In this document: positions 13,026-21,326 of the stretch, in pieces
How positions within the stretch are numbered: the stretch's first letter is position 1
Layout of the letters: every line of letters starts with the position of its first letter
Source: Chrysomallon squamiferum
Taxonomy: Eukaryota; Mollusca; Gastropoda; Neomphalida; Peltospiridae
Direction of reading: 5' to 3'
DNA length: 57,500 nucleotides
NCBI GenBank assembly: GCA_012295275.1
Contig: CM022669.1
Span: forward strand, 15,602,672 to 15,660,171
Made by a program: the position numbers and the translations under genes
Notes under the pieces: generated by a model
What the model was told of the DNA's origin: nothing
What the model saw: the letters and a program-made list of their open reading frames with translations, nothing else
Database searches by the model: none

Positions 13026-14574
13026 ACTACAACTGCTGTTACCTCTGCAACTAGAATAAAGATGGAATGTAGATCATAACTATTACTGTCACACACCTAT
13101 TATTAGTATCACTGTAGAATAATAATGCTTATAACGAACACTCACTTGTATATGGCCATTGATACTGTTTACACAGTAATTCAGTCTATGACATGCCTGT
13201 TAAATTGTTCAATTCTAGCAGACATATCGAAATGATATTTAGATAACAAAATACAAATTTATTATGATTAAGAAATCGCCTACTTTCGGTTTGTTTTTAG
13301 GACATGGTGCTGTCTCTGCCCATCCTTTGCTTAACTTCATGGTTTGCAAAGAAAGCTCGTACCCATTCATAATTATAGTTATTTAATGAATAGATAAATG
13401 TAATGAAATATTTGTGCGAAAATATGAATAAAATAAACAATAAAAACCTCCAAAAAACAAACAACAGTAAAATAAACAATCAAAAAAAAGCTAAACGAAA
13501 TCTAAGTGGGGCTATTGTTATTATAATTATTGTGATGTTCTTATTCGTTCTTTTTAATGCAACAACTGCCTTTTTTTCTTTTTTTTTCTTTTTTTTACCT
13601 CAGACCACCCTCCATATGGGATTTCGCTTTCAAAGTAATGTATCTGTATTATAAACAATTTATCTATTACTTACACTTTCATAAAATGATATATAAATAT
13701 TATGAAATTAGCAATCATAGGTTGGCAACATCATAATTTACTAGCATCATAATTATTAATTATTATTATTATTATTATTATTATTACCTGTGGAACTAGG
13801 ATACTCGTGGAATGTAGTTCATAACTATTACTGCCAGATGCCTGCTATTAGTATTACTGTATAATAATAATAATAATATGTATTATTAATACTCACCTTA
13901 TGTATACGACCACTGATACTGTTTACACAGTAATTCTGTCTCTTTGTTATCCTTGTAAAATTGTTCAATTCTAGCAGATATATCGAAATGATATTTTTTT
14001 AGATAACAAAATACAAATTTATTATGATTAAGAAATCGCGTATTTTCGGTTTGTATTTATGACAAGATGCTGTCATCGGGGCCTCACAGAGAAGTTTTGC
14101 AAAGCGGTACAAGACCCCTCTGGGGCCCCGTGGCAGGCCTGATTGTATAGACAGATATTCTCAAACAGGGAATGGATGTTGCATGGTTTGCTGTGGGCTC
14201 TTCTAAGCTCTTGGTCCCCGGAACAAGTTACCGACTGTACCCCCCCTCCCTTTCATACACCCTGGCTGTCATTGCGCAACTCTTGTTTAACTTCCTGGTT
14301 TGCTGATTTCTAATACTCCGGAAGAAATAAATCTGTGGGTTTATTACTACTACTACTACTACTATTAATACCACAACGACTACTACTACTACTACTACTA
14401 CCTGTGGAACAAGGATAATGGCAGAATGTAGATCATAACCATTACTGTCAGACACCTACTGTACAATAACAATGGTTATTACGAACTCTCACCTGTATAC
14501 GACCACTGATACTGTTTACACAGTGATTCTGCCTCTTTGATATCCTTGTAAAATTGTTCCATTCTAGCAGACAT
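1..14574 (-). CDS. PARP6/8-like mono-ADP-ribosyltransferase, copy A (3' end cut by window edge)
   Basis: Spliced minus-strand gene. Exons in transcript order: 14493-14574, 12677-12775, 11950-12039, 11251-11411, 10810-10907, 10408-10468, 9610-9700, 8786-8855, 8369-8497, 7600-7758, 6853-7087, 6136-6231, 4872-4964, 4522-4647, 3918-4051, 3284-3332, 2714-2826, 2175-2247, 1268-1378, 939-993, 574-658, and 1-45 (partial). All phases agree. With the last exon at copy B's length the product would be 768 aa. Recognisable PARP6/8 strings are RIPTLNEYCVICDEPH, FDPYPKVVDP, IISSNRSHIVK, PHQFLLLSSPPAKE, IENWHSIIR, HGKGIYLSPS, WVCPNDNHVCTR and YEDGQ. The family transfers single ADP-ribose units from NAD+ to proteins. 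A UBA-type exon lies at 7600-7758. Oddities against copy B: the conserved GYS after the catalytic Tyr is EYS, and TRFFFV is TRLFFV. The choice of first exon among four candidates is by intactness and phase. Confidence 0.85.
1928..2170. repeat. 64-bp tandem repeat, about 3.7 units
   Basis: Units begin gttagttaagtataccatgt and continue through gatgttacagtgtgaaattc and tctatgtgttctgat. The array abuts the 5' splice site of exon 2175-2247. Copy B has little more than one unit at 20215-20321, so it expanded in copy A. Confidence 0.8.
2388..2465. repeat. (AAT)n microsatellite
   Basis: Pure AAT/TAA triplets in an intron of PARP copy A. The matching site in copy B (20538-20569) is much shorter. Confidence 0.9.
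5495..5710. promoter_or_regulatory. Conserved intronic block with CACGTG and CRE-like sites, copy A
   Basis: Inside the intron between exons 6136-6231 and 4872-4964, a non-repetitive block has ccCACGTGtt, ttTCACGTGAcatcc and gTGACGTAAtc followed by ataagtggcgattcgg. It is well kept in copy B (25390-25610) though most other intron sequence has drifted or gained microsatellites. A gtaagg donor-like site on the plus strand follows in both. Enhancer or alternative promoter is an inference. Confidence 0.35.
6728..6820. repeat. (AAAT)n then (AAT)n compound microsatellite
   Basis: Tetranucleotide units to about 6782, then triplets to 6820, in the intron just downstream of the exon 6853-7087 donor. 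Confidence 0.9.
7600..7758 (-). other. UBA-domain exon of PARP copy A
   Basis: Counterpart of the copy B exon at 27658-27816 with the same length and phase. It reads MDLGFSSEISRNALIITKGN then MEEAVNLILTNPE. Most changes between the copies are conservative (LVQLMDLGF vs LVLLMDMGF), which suggests selection on the domain while the linker exon just downstream in the transcript (6853-7087) has diverged strongly. Confidence 0.78.
8591..8660. repeat. (CT)n microsatellite
   Basis: 70 bp of pure CT in an intron of PARP copy A. The copy B counterpart (28619-28692) is CT followed by CA, which shows turnover since duplication. Confidence 0.95.
10146..10203. repeat. (AAT)n microsatellite
   Basis: Pure triplets in a PARP copy A intron. 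Absent at the matching place in copy B (about 30220). Confidence 0.9.
11873..11919. repeat. (CA)n microsatellite
   Basis: CA repeat 30 bp downstream (transcript sense) of the donor of exon 11950-12039. Confidence 0.9.
13146..13225 (-). pseudogene. Exon-1-like module 'a' of PARP copy A, frameshifted
   Basis: Minus-strand copy of the first coding exon. It keeps ATG TCT GCT AGA ATT GAA CAA TTT but is 80 nt against 82 in the intact exons. The 2-nt loss gives MSARIEQFNRHVID-stop. The donor is TACAA|gtgag. It could still act as an alternative 5' exon or be skipped. Confidence 0.7.
13640..13745. repeat. Displaced copy of the intron next to the catalytic exon
   Basis: The stretch tatctgtattataaacaatt, then tatctattacttac, then ggttggcaacatcataattt, matches the intron flanking exon 1268-1378 (about 1376-1480) and its copy B counterpart (about 19556-19660). 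Here it sits in the exon-1 array more than 12 kb away. It marks a rearrangement junction inside the gene. Confidence 0.6.
13897..13981 (-). pseudogene. Exon-1-like module 'b' of PARP copy A, start codon lost
   Basis: The ATG of the intact exon is ATA here, and the reading frame otherwise continues with SARIEQFYKDNKETE to a TAA just before the gtgagt donor. With both the start and the last codon damaged, this module cannot begin the protein. Confidence 0.7.
14493..14574 (-). CDS. Exon-1 module 'c', intact first coding exon of PARP copy A
   Basis: An 82-nt exon beginning ATGTCTGCTAGAATGG and encoding MSARMEQFYKDIKEAESL then CKQYQWSYT, ending ACA G|gtgag. It has the same length and end phase as copy B's exon 33716-33797. 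The phase fits the following exon at 12677-12775 (G|AA TTT ATT). Of four modules in this array it is the only one with an intact start, frame and donor. Confidence 0.75.
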
Positions 14575-15454
14575 ATCGAAATGACATTTAGATATCAAAA
14601 TCAAAATTGATATGATTAAGAAATCGCGTACTTTCGGTTTCTCTTTATAGCGCTTGTGTAATTTCCTGTTTTGCTGATAACCGTGCGTCGGATATGCTTT
14701 GGAAACCCGGAAGAAGCAAATCCGGAATGTTTCGGGTATTTTCGTAAAGAAAACTCGTACTGACTCATAATTATAGTTATTTAACGAATTGATTTATACA
14801 ATGAAATGAAATATTTCAGCGAAAACATGAATAAAATAAAATGGAGTAAAATAAATATTACCACCCTGCCCCCCGTCCACAAAAATAATCGCAGTGGATT
14901 TATTACTATTTATTATTTACTGAAACTAGCGGAATTTTCAAATAATTATTATGCTGACTGCCAAATAAATTGTAAAAACATTAATTGCGAGCTGTCCTGT
15001 TTAATGCTACACCTGCCATTTTGTTTGTTTGTTTGTTTGTTGTTGTTTACTTTCTTAGCTTTTGGTCCCCGGAAAAAAAGTACCGGTTGGACCCACCTGT
15101 CACAAGCCCTGGCTGTCATTGCACAACTCCTGTTTAACTTCCTGGTTTGCTGCTTTCTAATAATTACCAGTGTTTCGTATATTTTCGAAAGGAAAGTTCG
15201 TATGCGCATTCATAATTATAGTTTTGTAATGAAGAGGAAAATATAATGAAATGAACTGTTTCAGCGAAAATATGAATAAAAACAGAGTAAAACAAATAGT
15301 AAAAAAGGCTAAATAAAATCGGACTGGGTTTACTACTACTACTATTACTACCTGTGCAACTATGATAATGGCAGAATGTAGTTCATAACTATTACTGTCA
15401 GACACCTACTAATAGTATTACTGTATACTAATAATGCTTATTACGAACACTCAC

Positions 15455-15538
15455 CTGTGTATGGCCAATGATACTGTTTTTACACAGTGATATTGTATCT
15501 TTAACATCCTTGTGAAATTGTTCAGTTCTAGCAGCCAT
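15455..15538 (-). pseudogene. Exon-1-like module 'd' of PARP copy A, 2-nt insertion
   Basis: It starts ATGGCTGCTAGAACTGAACA (MAARTEQFHKDVKDTISLC), but an A run after TGT is 2 nt longer than in copy B (84 vs 82 nt). The frame at the donor is therefore wrong, and joining to 12677-12775 would soon hit a stop. This is the module closest to the conserved upstream flank at 15.96-16.14 kb, so transcription may still begin above it. Confidence 0.65.
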
Positions 15539-15959
15539 ATCGAAATGATATTTAGATAACAAAATAAAAATTTATTATGATTAAGAAATCGCCTACTTTG
15601 GGTTTGTCTTTACGACAGGATGCTGTCTCTGCTCATCCTTTGCTTAACTTCATGGTTTGCTGCTTGCTAATAATTACCTTCAAAAACCGGAAGAAACAAA
15701 TCCGCGAATTTCCATTATTTTCATAAAGAAAGCTCGTATCCATTCATAATGATAGTTATTTAATGAATAGATAAATGTAATGAAATATTTGTGAAAAAAC
15801 ATGAATAAAAAAAAAAAAAAAAAAAAAAAATAACATCAGTAAAATAAATGATCAAAAAAGCTAAACGAAATCTAAGTGGGGCTATTGTTATTATTATTAT
15901 TATTATTGTGATGTTTTTATTCATGTCCTTTTTAATGCAACAACTGCCTCTTTTTTTTT

Positions 15960-16140
15960 ATCGCTGACGACCCTCCATATGGGATTTCGCTACTTTCAAA
16001 GTAATGGACTATTTTAATCAAATGATTTTTGCGAGAACGATTATGTTGCGACCCAGTTTATGGTGTGGAAATTTCCGGTTATATTTTTAAGTATAAATGT
16101 AAACACTAAATGTGGCGTTGAAAATGTATTTTATAACACT
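15960..16140. promoter_or_regulatory. Conserved 5' flank of PARP copy A (probable promoter region)
   Basis: The stretch from the block cctccatatgggatttcgct through ttatgttgcgacccagttta to about 16140 is nearly identical to 34550-34740, upstream of copy B. It is the last segment shared by the two units; beyond it the flanks differ. It includes the palindrome GGAAATTTCC at 16067-16076. Promoter function is inferred from position and conservation; I see no clear TATA box at a fixed distance. Confidence 0.45.
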
Positions 16141-16436
16141 GCCGTGTGTGTGTGTGTGTGTGTGTGTGATACAAACTCAGAAATACCATATATCCAGTTT
16201 ATCGAGTATTATTTTATAACTTAAATCTTATGCTTTATTCTTTTAGTTATACTTGTTATATAGCGCCGTTAATAAGCGACATGTTCTTTTTCTTTAGACA
16301 AACATTCTGACGTCTGCTAATTTACAAGTAGGTCAGTAATGTCGATCGTCTGCAAACTTGACTGTACTGAACGGGATTAAGAATACAGGCCGTCCTGTCA
16401 ACGGGAACAATGACACATCCCACAATTCCGTGGTAA

Positions 16437-16449
16437 TGACGTAACGTCA
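16437..16449. promoter_or_regulatory. Palindromic CRE/ATF-like site TGACGTAACGTCA
   Basis: Two overlapping CRE half-palindromes (TGACGTAA and TTACGTCA on the other strand) lie 20 nt above the plus-strand ATG at 16469, in a locally CpG-bearing stretch (16260-16480) that contrasts with the AT-rich surroundings. This looks like a core promoter of a plus-strand gene, possibly divergent with PARP copy A. Confidence 0.45.
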
Positions 16450-16468
16450 GCGAATCAGTCGTTTCAAC

Positions 16469-18004
16469 ATGGCAGCCTATTCAGCTTGTTGTTTAGATTC
16501 TGTAATTCATGTCTTGACCGAAATGTTATTTTATTTCTACCGTAACAGTAAATGTGTAAACAACATACATTCTGTTTCCTTGCATTTATTTACACGGGTT
16601 TAACTGATGTGAATAAAAGTCGTCTTCGAATAATTTCGACAGTTCAAATAATTTATAAATACGAATTTACTGGCATATGTAGAATAGATTTCTTAATGTT
16701 ATAAACAATTAACTTATGTTGGAAAAAACCCAACAAAAAACTAAAACAGCAATCGAAAAAACAAAAAAAAAAAAACCAATAACAACAAATTGTAACTGAC
16801 AGAAATGGGTAATTTCCTGGTATGGGCACATCTTAGAAATTATGGCTATTTTTTCTGTCAGAGACCGTACTGCTGTTTTTTTTTTTTTAGATGAAACACT
16901 AATAATAATAATAAAAATGATAATAAAATGATAACAGCAGCATTAATATACATGCATATATATATATATATATATATATACATAGAGTGTATATGCATAA
17001 AAACAGAACAAAACTGAATATTTGAAATAACATAATTTCCATTTAGAATGAAATTAAATGTATAACACATTTATTTGACAGAAGTCATAAATTCAAATAA
17101 ACAATTTACCTCAGTTTTCATAATCATGATTATATCATAAAAATCATATTAAAAACAAATTAAAAAAAGAAAAATAGTTTAAAACTCTAGTAATTGCAAC
17201 ATACCCATAAAATCTCATACACACCAACAAGCACATACTAAACATTTCTTCAGTTACCTCAAATTATTTGATTATTTACAATCATCACAAAAATATATAT
17301 ATATATTTCTTACACATGCGGAAATCTGAACTTGACACTTTTCATAGTAGTATGTTTCAGTTAAAAATAATGTAATTGTTAGAGATGCTATACGGATTCG
17401 TCTTGTCATTAAAGTCATCTATTAAACTAAGTCAAGGCACAGTCAACATACAAGAATACCAGTACAAGTAATAACAAAGGAAGTCAAGTGTTTATTTTTT
17501 TTTCCAGAATTTTACCAGACTGCTGCATCCTGAACAAGCCTGAATTTATACATCTGTTTGTTATACTATGTACATGTTACAGGAAATGTATAATGCCTGA
17601 ACATTTCGGAAAATATGTGTAATCATTAAACTGAAAGTAATGTGTCCAGAACTGGTGATGGTCCATGGGAAATCTAGGTGTCCACTGAATCAAGGTTTTT
17701 TTTTAGAAAGAGCAAGCTGTGACAATAAGGTCATGCTTGCTTACGAGATAACAACAGAAATGAGTGGATTGTGGGACTCTTAACTTTACTTTCAGAAAAA
17801 CTCCAGTCTTCACAGTGTTCCCCATTTGCAGCCCTGTTGGATTCTGGTGCTCTCACTGATCTGTTGTCATCTAGACTCACTCCTGAAATTCTCCACACAC
17901 TGCAGCCAGAGAATAACCTATCTCCTGGCAGCCAATCTGTTGCCAGTTTCTTACTGAATCAGATATTACATACATTTTCTGAAATTTTCAGGAATTATAC
18001 ATAT
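16469..18004 (+). CDS. Unidentified plus-strand gene, two candidate 5' exons
   Basis: Exon 1 at 16469-16547 starts in a strong context (tttcaacATGGCAGCC), encodes MAAYSACCLDSVIHVLTEML then FYFYRN, and stops at a gtaaat donor with one base of the next codon. Exon 2 starts at 17796 after cttaactttactttcag. Joined, the frame continues as KKLQSSQCSPFAALLDSG, ALTDLLSSRLTPEILHTL and onward to about 18004. Base composition in both pieces is more coding-like than their surroundings. No convincing donor follows exon 2; the frame stays open to 18223, antisense over the last exon of PARP copy B. I do not recognise the protein. It may be a truncated gene, or the phase match may be chance. Confidence 0.35.
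16550..17795. other. Spacer/putative intron without other genes
   Basis: AT-rich, with a poly-A patch (16764-16776), a short (TA)n (16957-16981) and another at 17291-17306. No exon with splice borders or family similarity was seen other than the edges described in the neighbouring entry. It is not present after copy B, so it separates the two duplicated PARP units. Confidence 0.4.
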
Positions 18005-18056
18005 GAGAGAGAGCGGGAGTTATCAATCTTTCAGTTAGCAGTCAACATATATCCAC

Positions 18057-18062
18057 TTTATT
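18057..18062 (-). terminator. Poly(A) signal AATAAA overlapping the PARP copy B stop
   Basis: The transcript strand reads CAT TAA ATA AAG: the AATAAA hexamer begins on the last base of the stop codon. If used, the 3'UTR would be only some 15-30 nt. Other signals further downstream cannot be excluded. Confidence 0.45.
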
Positions 18063-18452
18063 TAATGTTTCTGAAAGCTGACTGCATTCATTATTTCGGT
18101 TTTGTATTTTTCCACTTGTGTGTTTATTCCATTATCTGCCATCTGTCCATCTTCATAGCTGTGAAAAACAAAGAAAGAAAAGTTATTAGTATCACAAGTT
18201 TTCTATCACCTGATGACAGATAATGAAGTAATGTTTTCAGATCTTATGAGACCATTTTGAATATTTCCTGGGAATGTACTTAAGCTCCAGATAACTGTTG
18301 TCAAAATAGGGATTTTATTTGATTAATTTGATTTCATGAGAAGAAAGAAAGATGAAACAAATAATGTCGCTGGTAATAACATTTCTCACTAAGTTGGTAA
18401 AATAAGGTCCACTATGACCATGTAATATAATAATAATAATAAAGATAATAAA

Positions 18453-18489
<37 letters not shown>

Positions 18490-19136
18490 GTAACAATAAT
18501 AATACAATCCTCCCCAAAACTTAACATACAGAAATTAAATAATAATAACAGTGGTAAGAAGAAGAAGGTAAATTAACAACTGTAACTGGAATAACAATCT
18601 TAAAAGAAAAGAAAAAATATGAAATAAATCAACTTAATTTCAAAAGGATGCTAATAACCAAGGCATTATGAAAATAAATAAATGAACAAGCGAATAAATA
18701 ACTCCATCAATAACAATTACAATGAAAATGAAACTTACACAAAAAAGAACCTTGTACAGACATGGTTATCATTGGGACATACCCAAATTTCATTATGTTT
18801 TTTCAGGCTTGGAGAAGTTATAACTGAAATAAATTCAAATGTATTAAAGACTTCATTTTGCACATACATCTCAAACATTTTAACACAAGTACATATATAT
18901 ATATATATAAATAATTGCATAAAAATTCAAAATAATTACAGTCTGTCTTTATTCAACAAGGATAACAATAAGGACAAATCTCAAACATGACAACATATTA
19001 TTTATATATATATTTTGTAAATTATTTTTAATTATTTCATGTTGTGTAAAAGACAGTGAAATTAATTTCACCCACCTTCACAAAGAGCTATACATGTGAT
19101 GTTGTCACTAACGACAAATCTTGAACTGGACTGAAA

Positions 19137-19171
<35 letters not shown>

Positions 19172-19716
19172 AATATTTTGATTAATCACACACACAAACA
19201 TACACAGGCACATACACACACTGTAAATGAACAGAAATCTAGTTTATATTTATGCTTTAAAGAGTTATCTCCCTTCCTATATAGAAACTGAAGAAAACAA
19301 AAACCATTTTGTAATGAATTATTTATCTGTAATATTCTAAATATTAAATTAAAATAATTAAATAAATAAATAAATAAGAAGCCAACAAACTTAAGTCAAT
19401 GCATTTTTTAAAATTCCCACACAAACAGACAAACAGACTAAATTCACCTGATTTGTGCAGCTTTTAGGATAAGCACCCTGCATCATCCTTGAATAACCAG
19501 CTGATACAGATATGGATGGACTCAAATAAATCCCTTTCCCATGAGCTGCTCCATTCATCTGCATAATAAACAATTTACCTATTACTTACTCATTCACAAA
19601 ATAAAATATTTTTGTTATGACGTTAATAATCAAAGTATGGCAACATCATAATTTTCTAGCACATTTCGTATTTAAGTCTTGTATGCGTGATTATTTTGCT
19701 TCTTCATGTACTATTG

Positions 19717-19758
<42 letters not shown>

Positions 19759-20536
19759 ACAGTATACTGCTGTAGATTATAGTATTTGTAAAACTGAATG
19801 ACAGCTTACACACAAAAACCATCATGAAGGTGTATTGTATTATTAAAGTTTTCAGATTTACATTTTCAGGTTAAAAACAGTCCTTTTTGTAGGGAATGAT
19901 CTATCTCCAGCTGCACATGCTTTGTGCTATTATAAGACAGCAGAAAGTTTCATTTGTAGAGCTGGTTGGTTAATTTCTAATCAGGAATCGTGAATAAGGA
20001 ATATTTTGTACTTGAAGTTGCAATGGCATTTTAGTTGCTTATGGATTATTATATATTGAAATCTCAACAGATTACTGTATATGACATGAGAGACAAGAGC
20101 AGCTGCCATCATTCTATTGGCTATTTTTGATCAATTAAATGGAAGGGATTTTAAAATGTACTTCCTATGGAAGCATTGGTTGCAAATAGGCCCAAGAAAG
20201 AACTAAAAAGACAGGTGTTAGTATTAATATTACAACGTGAAATTCTAGCATTGTCTATGTGTTCTGATGTTAGTTAAGTACACCATGTTGATGTTACATG
20301 TGAAATTCTAGCAGTGTCTACCTGTTTTGATGTGCCTGATGCCACAATGAGTCCCTGGCGAATAATGGAATGCCAATTTTCTATACTTGAGCCACTGAAA
20401 AATAAAATAATTTTAATTAGTACAGATCAAAAGTAACATAAGATGAAAAAGAAACATGTGAAACCAAAGTAAGATAATTTAAAACTTAATAAATAAATAA
20501 ATGAGAAGAATAAGTAAATAACAAAATACTGATGAA

Positions 20537-20569
<33 letters not shown>

Positions 20570-21326
20570 TAATTTCTTGTGGCAAAACTAATAAAAAGAA
20601 ATAAGCACCACAAATAGTTGCAACAGAGGTAGTAGTAGTAGTAATAACAATAGTAGCAGTACTAATACATAAATAAATATATAAAAATAAATTGGTCAAC
20701 AGACTGAAGTAAAATGTAATACTTTAAGACAGAATGAATAAAACTGCACGTACTGGAAGGCAAATGTGCTGCCATGTTTCTTTCTTTCTTGCTGGAAGAT
20801 ACTTTCTTTTGCTGGTGGACTGCTGAGAAGCAGAAACTGATGAGGCGTTTTCATGCAGCGGATTTGCTGAAAATGGACAATGAAGTTTGAAATTGTGTTT
20901 ATACAGCAAGTGTATTTAAGCCCAAACTATTTTTCTGAGTCGAATTTGATTTTGTTTCTCTCTCTGTCTTTTGATGTGAATTTGTGCAAGCATACTGTTG
21001 GTGTGAATGTATGTGTGTACACCAAAACCAGACGTTTATTAACATGGGCCACATTTATTACAAGCTAATGAATGAATGAAAAAAATAACAAACTATGTTT
21101 ACTATATTTTAAGTAACTGTTATGTCAGATGGCAGGCTGGACAATTTTGACAGGTGGGCTATGCCTGTGTTATTTTTTACAGCTTGCCAACCCACAATAT
21201 ACAGTTATACTAATTTTTTTTTTTTTTTTTAAAACAGGTATGGATCATACACTTCATCTGACAAAAACAATACTTACTTTCAGTGTTGGTAGTTTCACAA
21301 TATGTGATCTGTTGCTAGAAATAATC
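18062..21326 (-). other. ART (PARP) catalytic-domain exons, copy B
   Basis: Exons 21278-21326 through 18062-18158 encode IISSNRSHIVK, PHQFLLLSSPPAKE, GSTFAFHGSSIENWHSIIR, HGKGIYLSPSISVSAGYS, CIALCEG, WVCPNDNHVCTRFFFV and VYEDGQMADNGINTQ, ending FQKH-stop. Motif order and spacing follow human PARP6/8. The stop codon at 18062-18064 overlaps an AATAAA (18057-18062). Confidence 0.85.

Larger units (their letters stand above)
13024..16010 (-). repeat. Local array of four exon-1/5'-flank modules
   Basis: Each module carries, in plus-strand order, a triplet microsatellite, a block like gcagaatgtagttcataact, the exon-1 copy, a block like cttaacttcatggtttgctg, and in some a block like cattcataattatagttatt. 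Triplet tracts (ACT/ATT/CTG) sit at the module borders (12966-13026, 13753-13788, 14343-14401, 15330-15350). Modules a and d share extra sequence (aaatctaagtggggctatt), so a probably derives from d. Copy B has one module only. Confidence 0.7.

Noticed and set aside
14806-15246. 146-codon plus-strand frame
   Set aside because: Lies in the 5' flank of exon-1 module c; it is made of A-rich and GTTT repeats and is not kept in the other modules.
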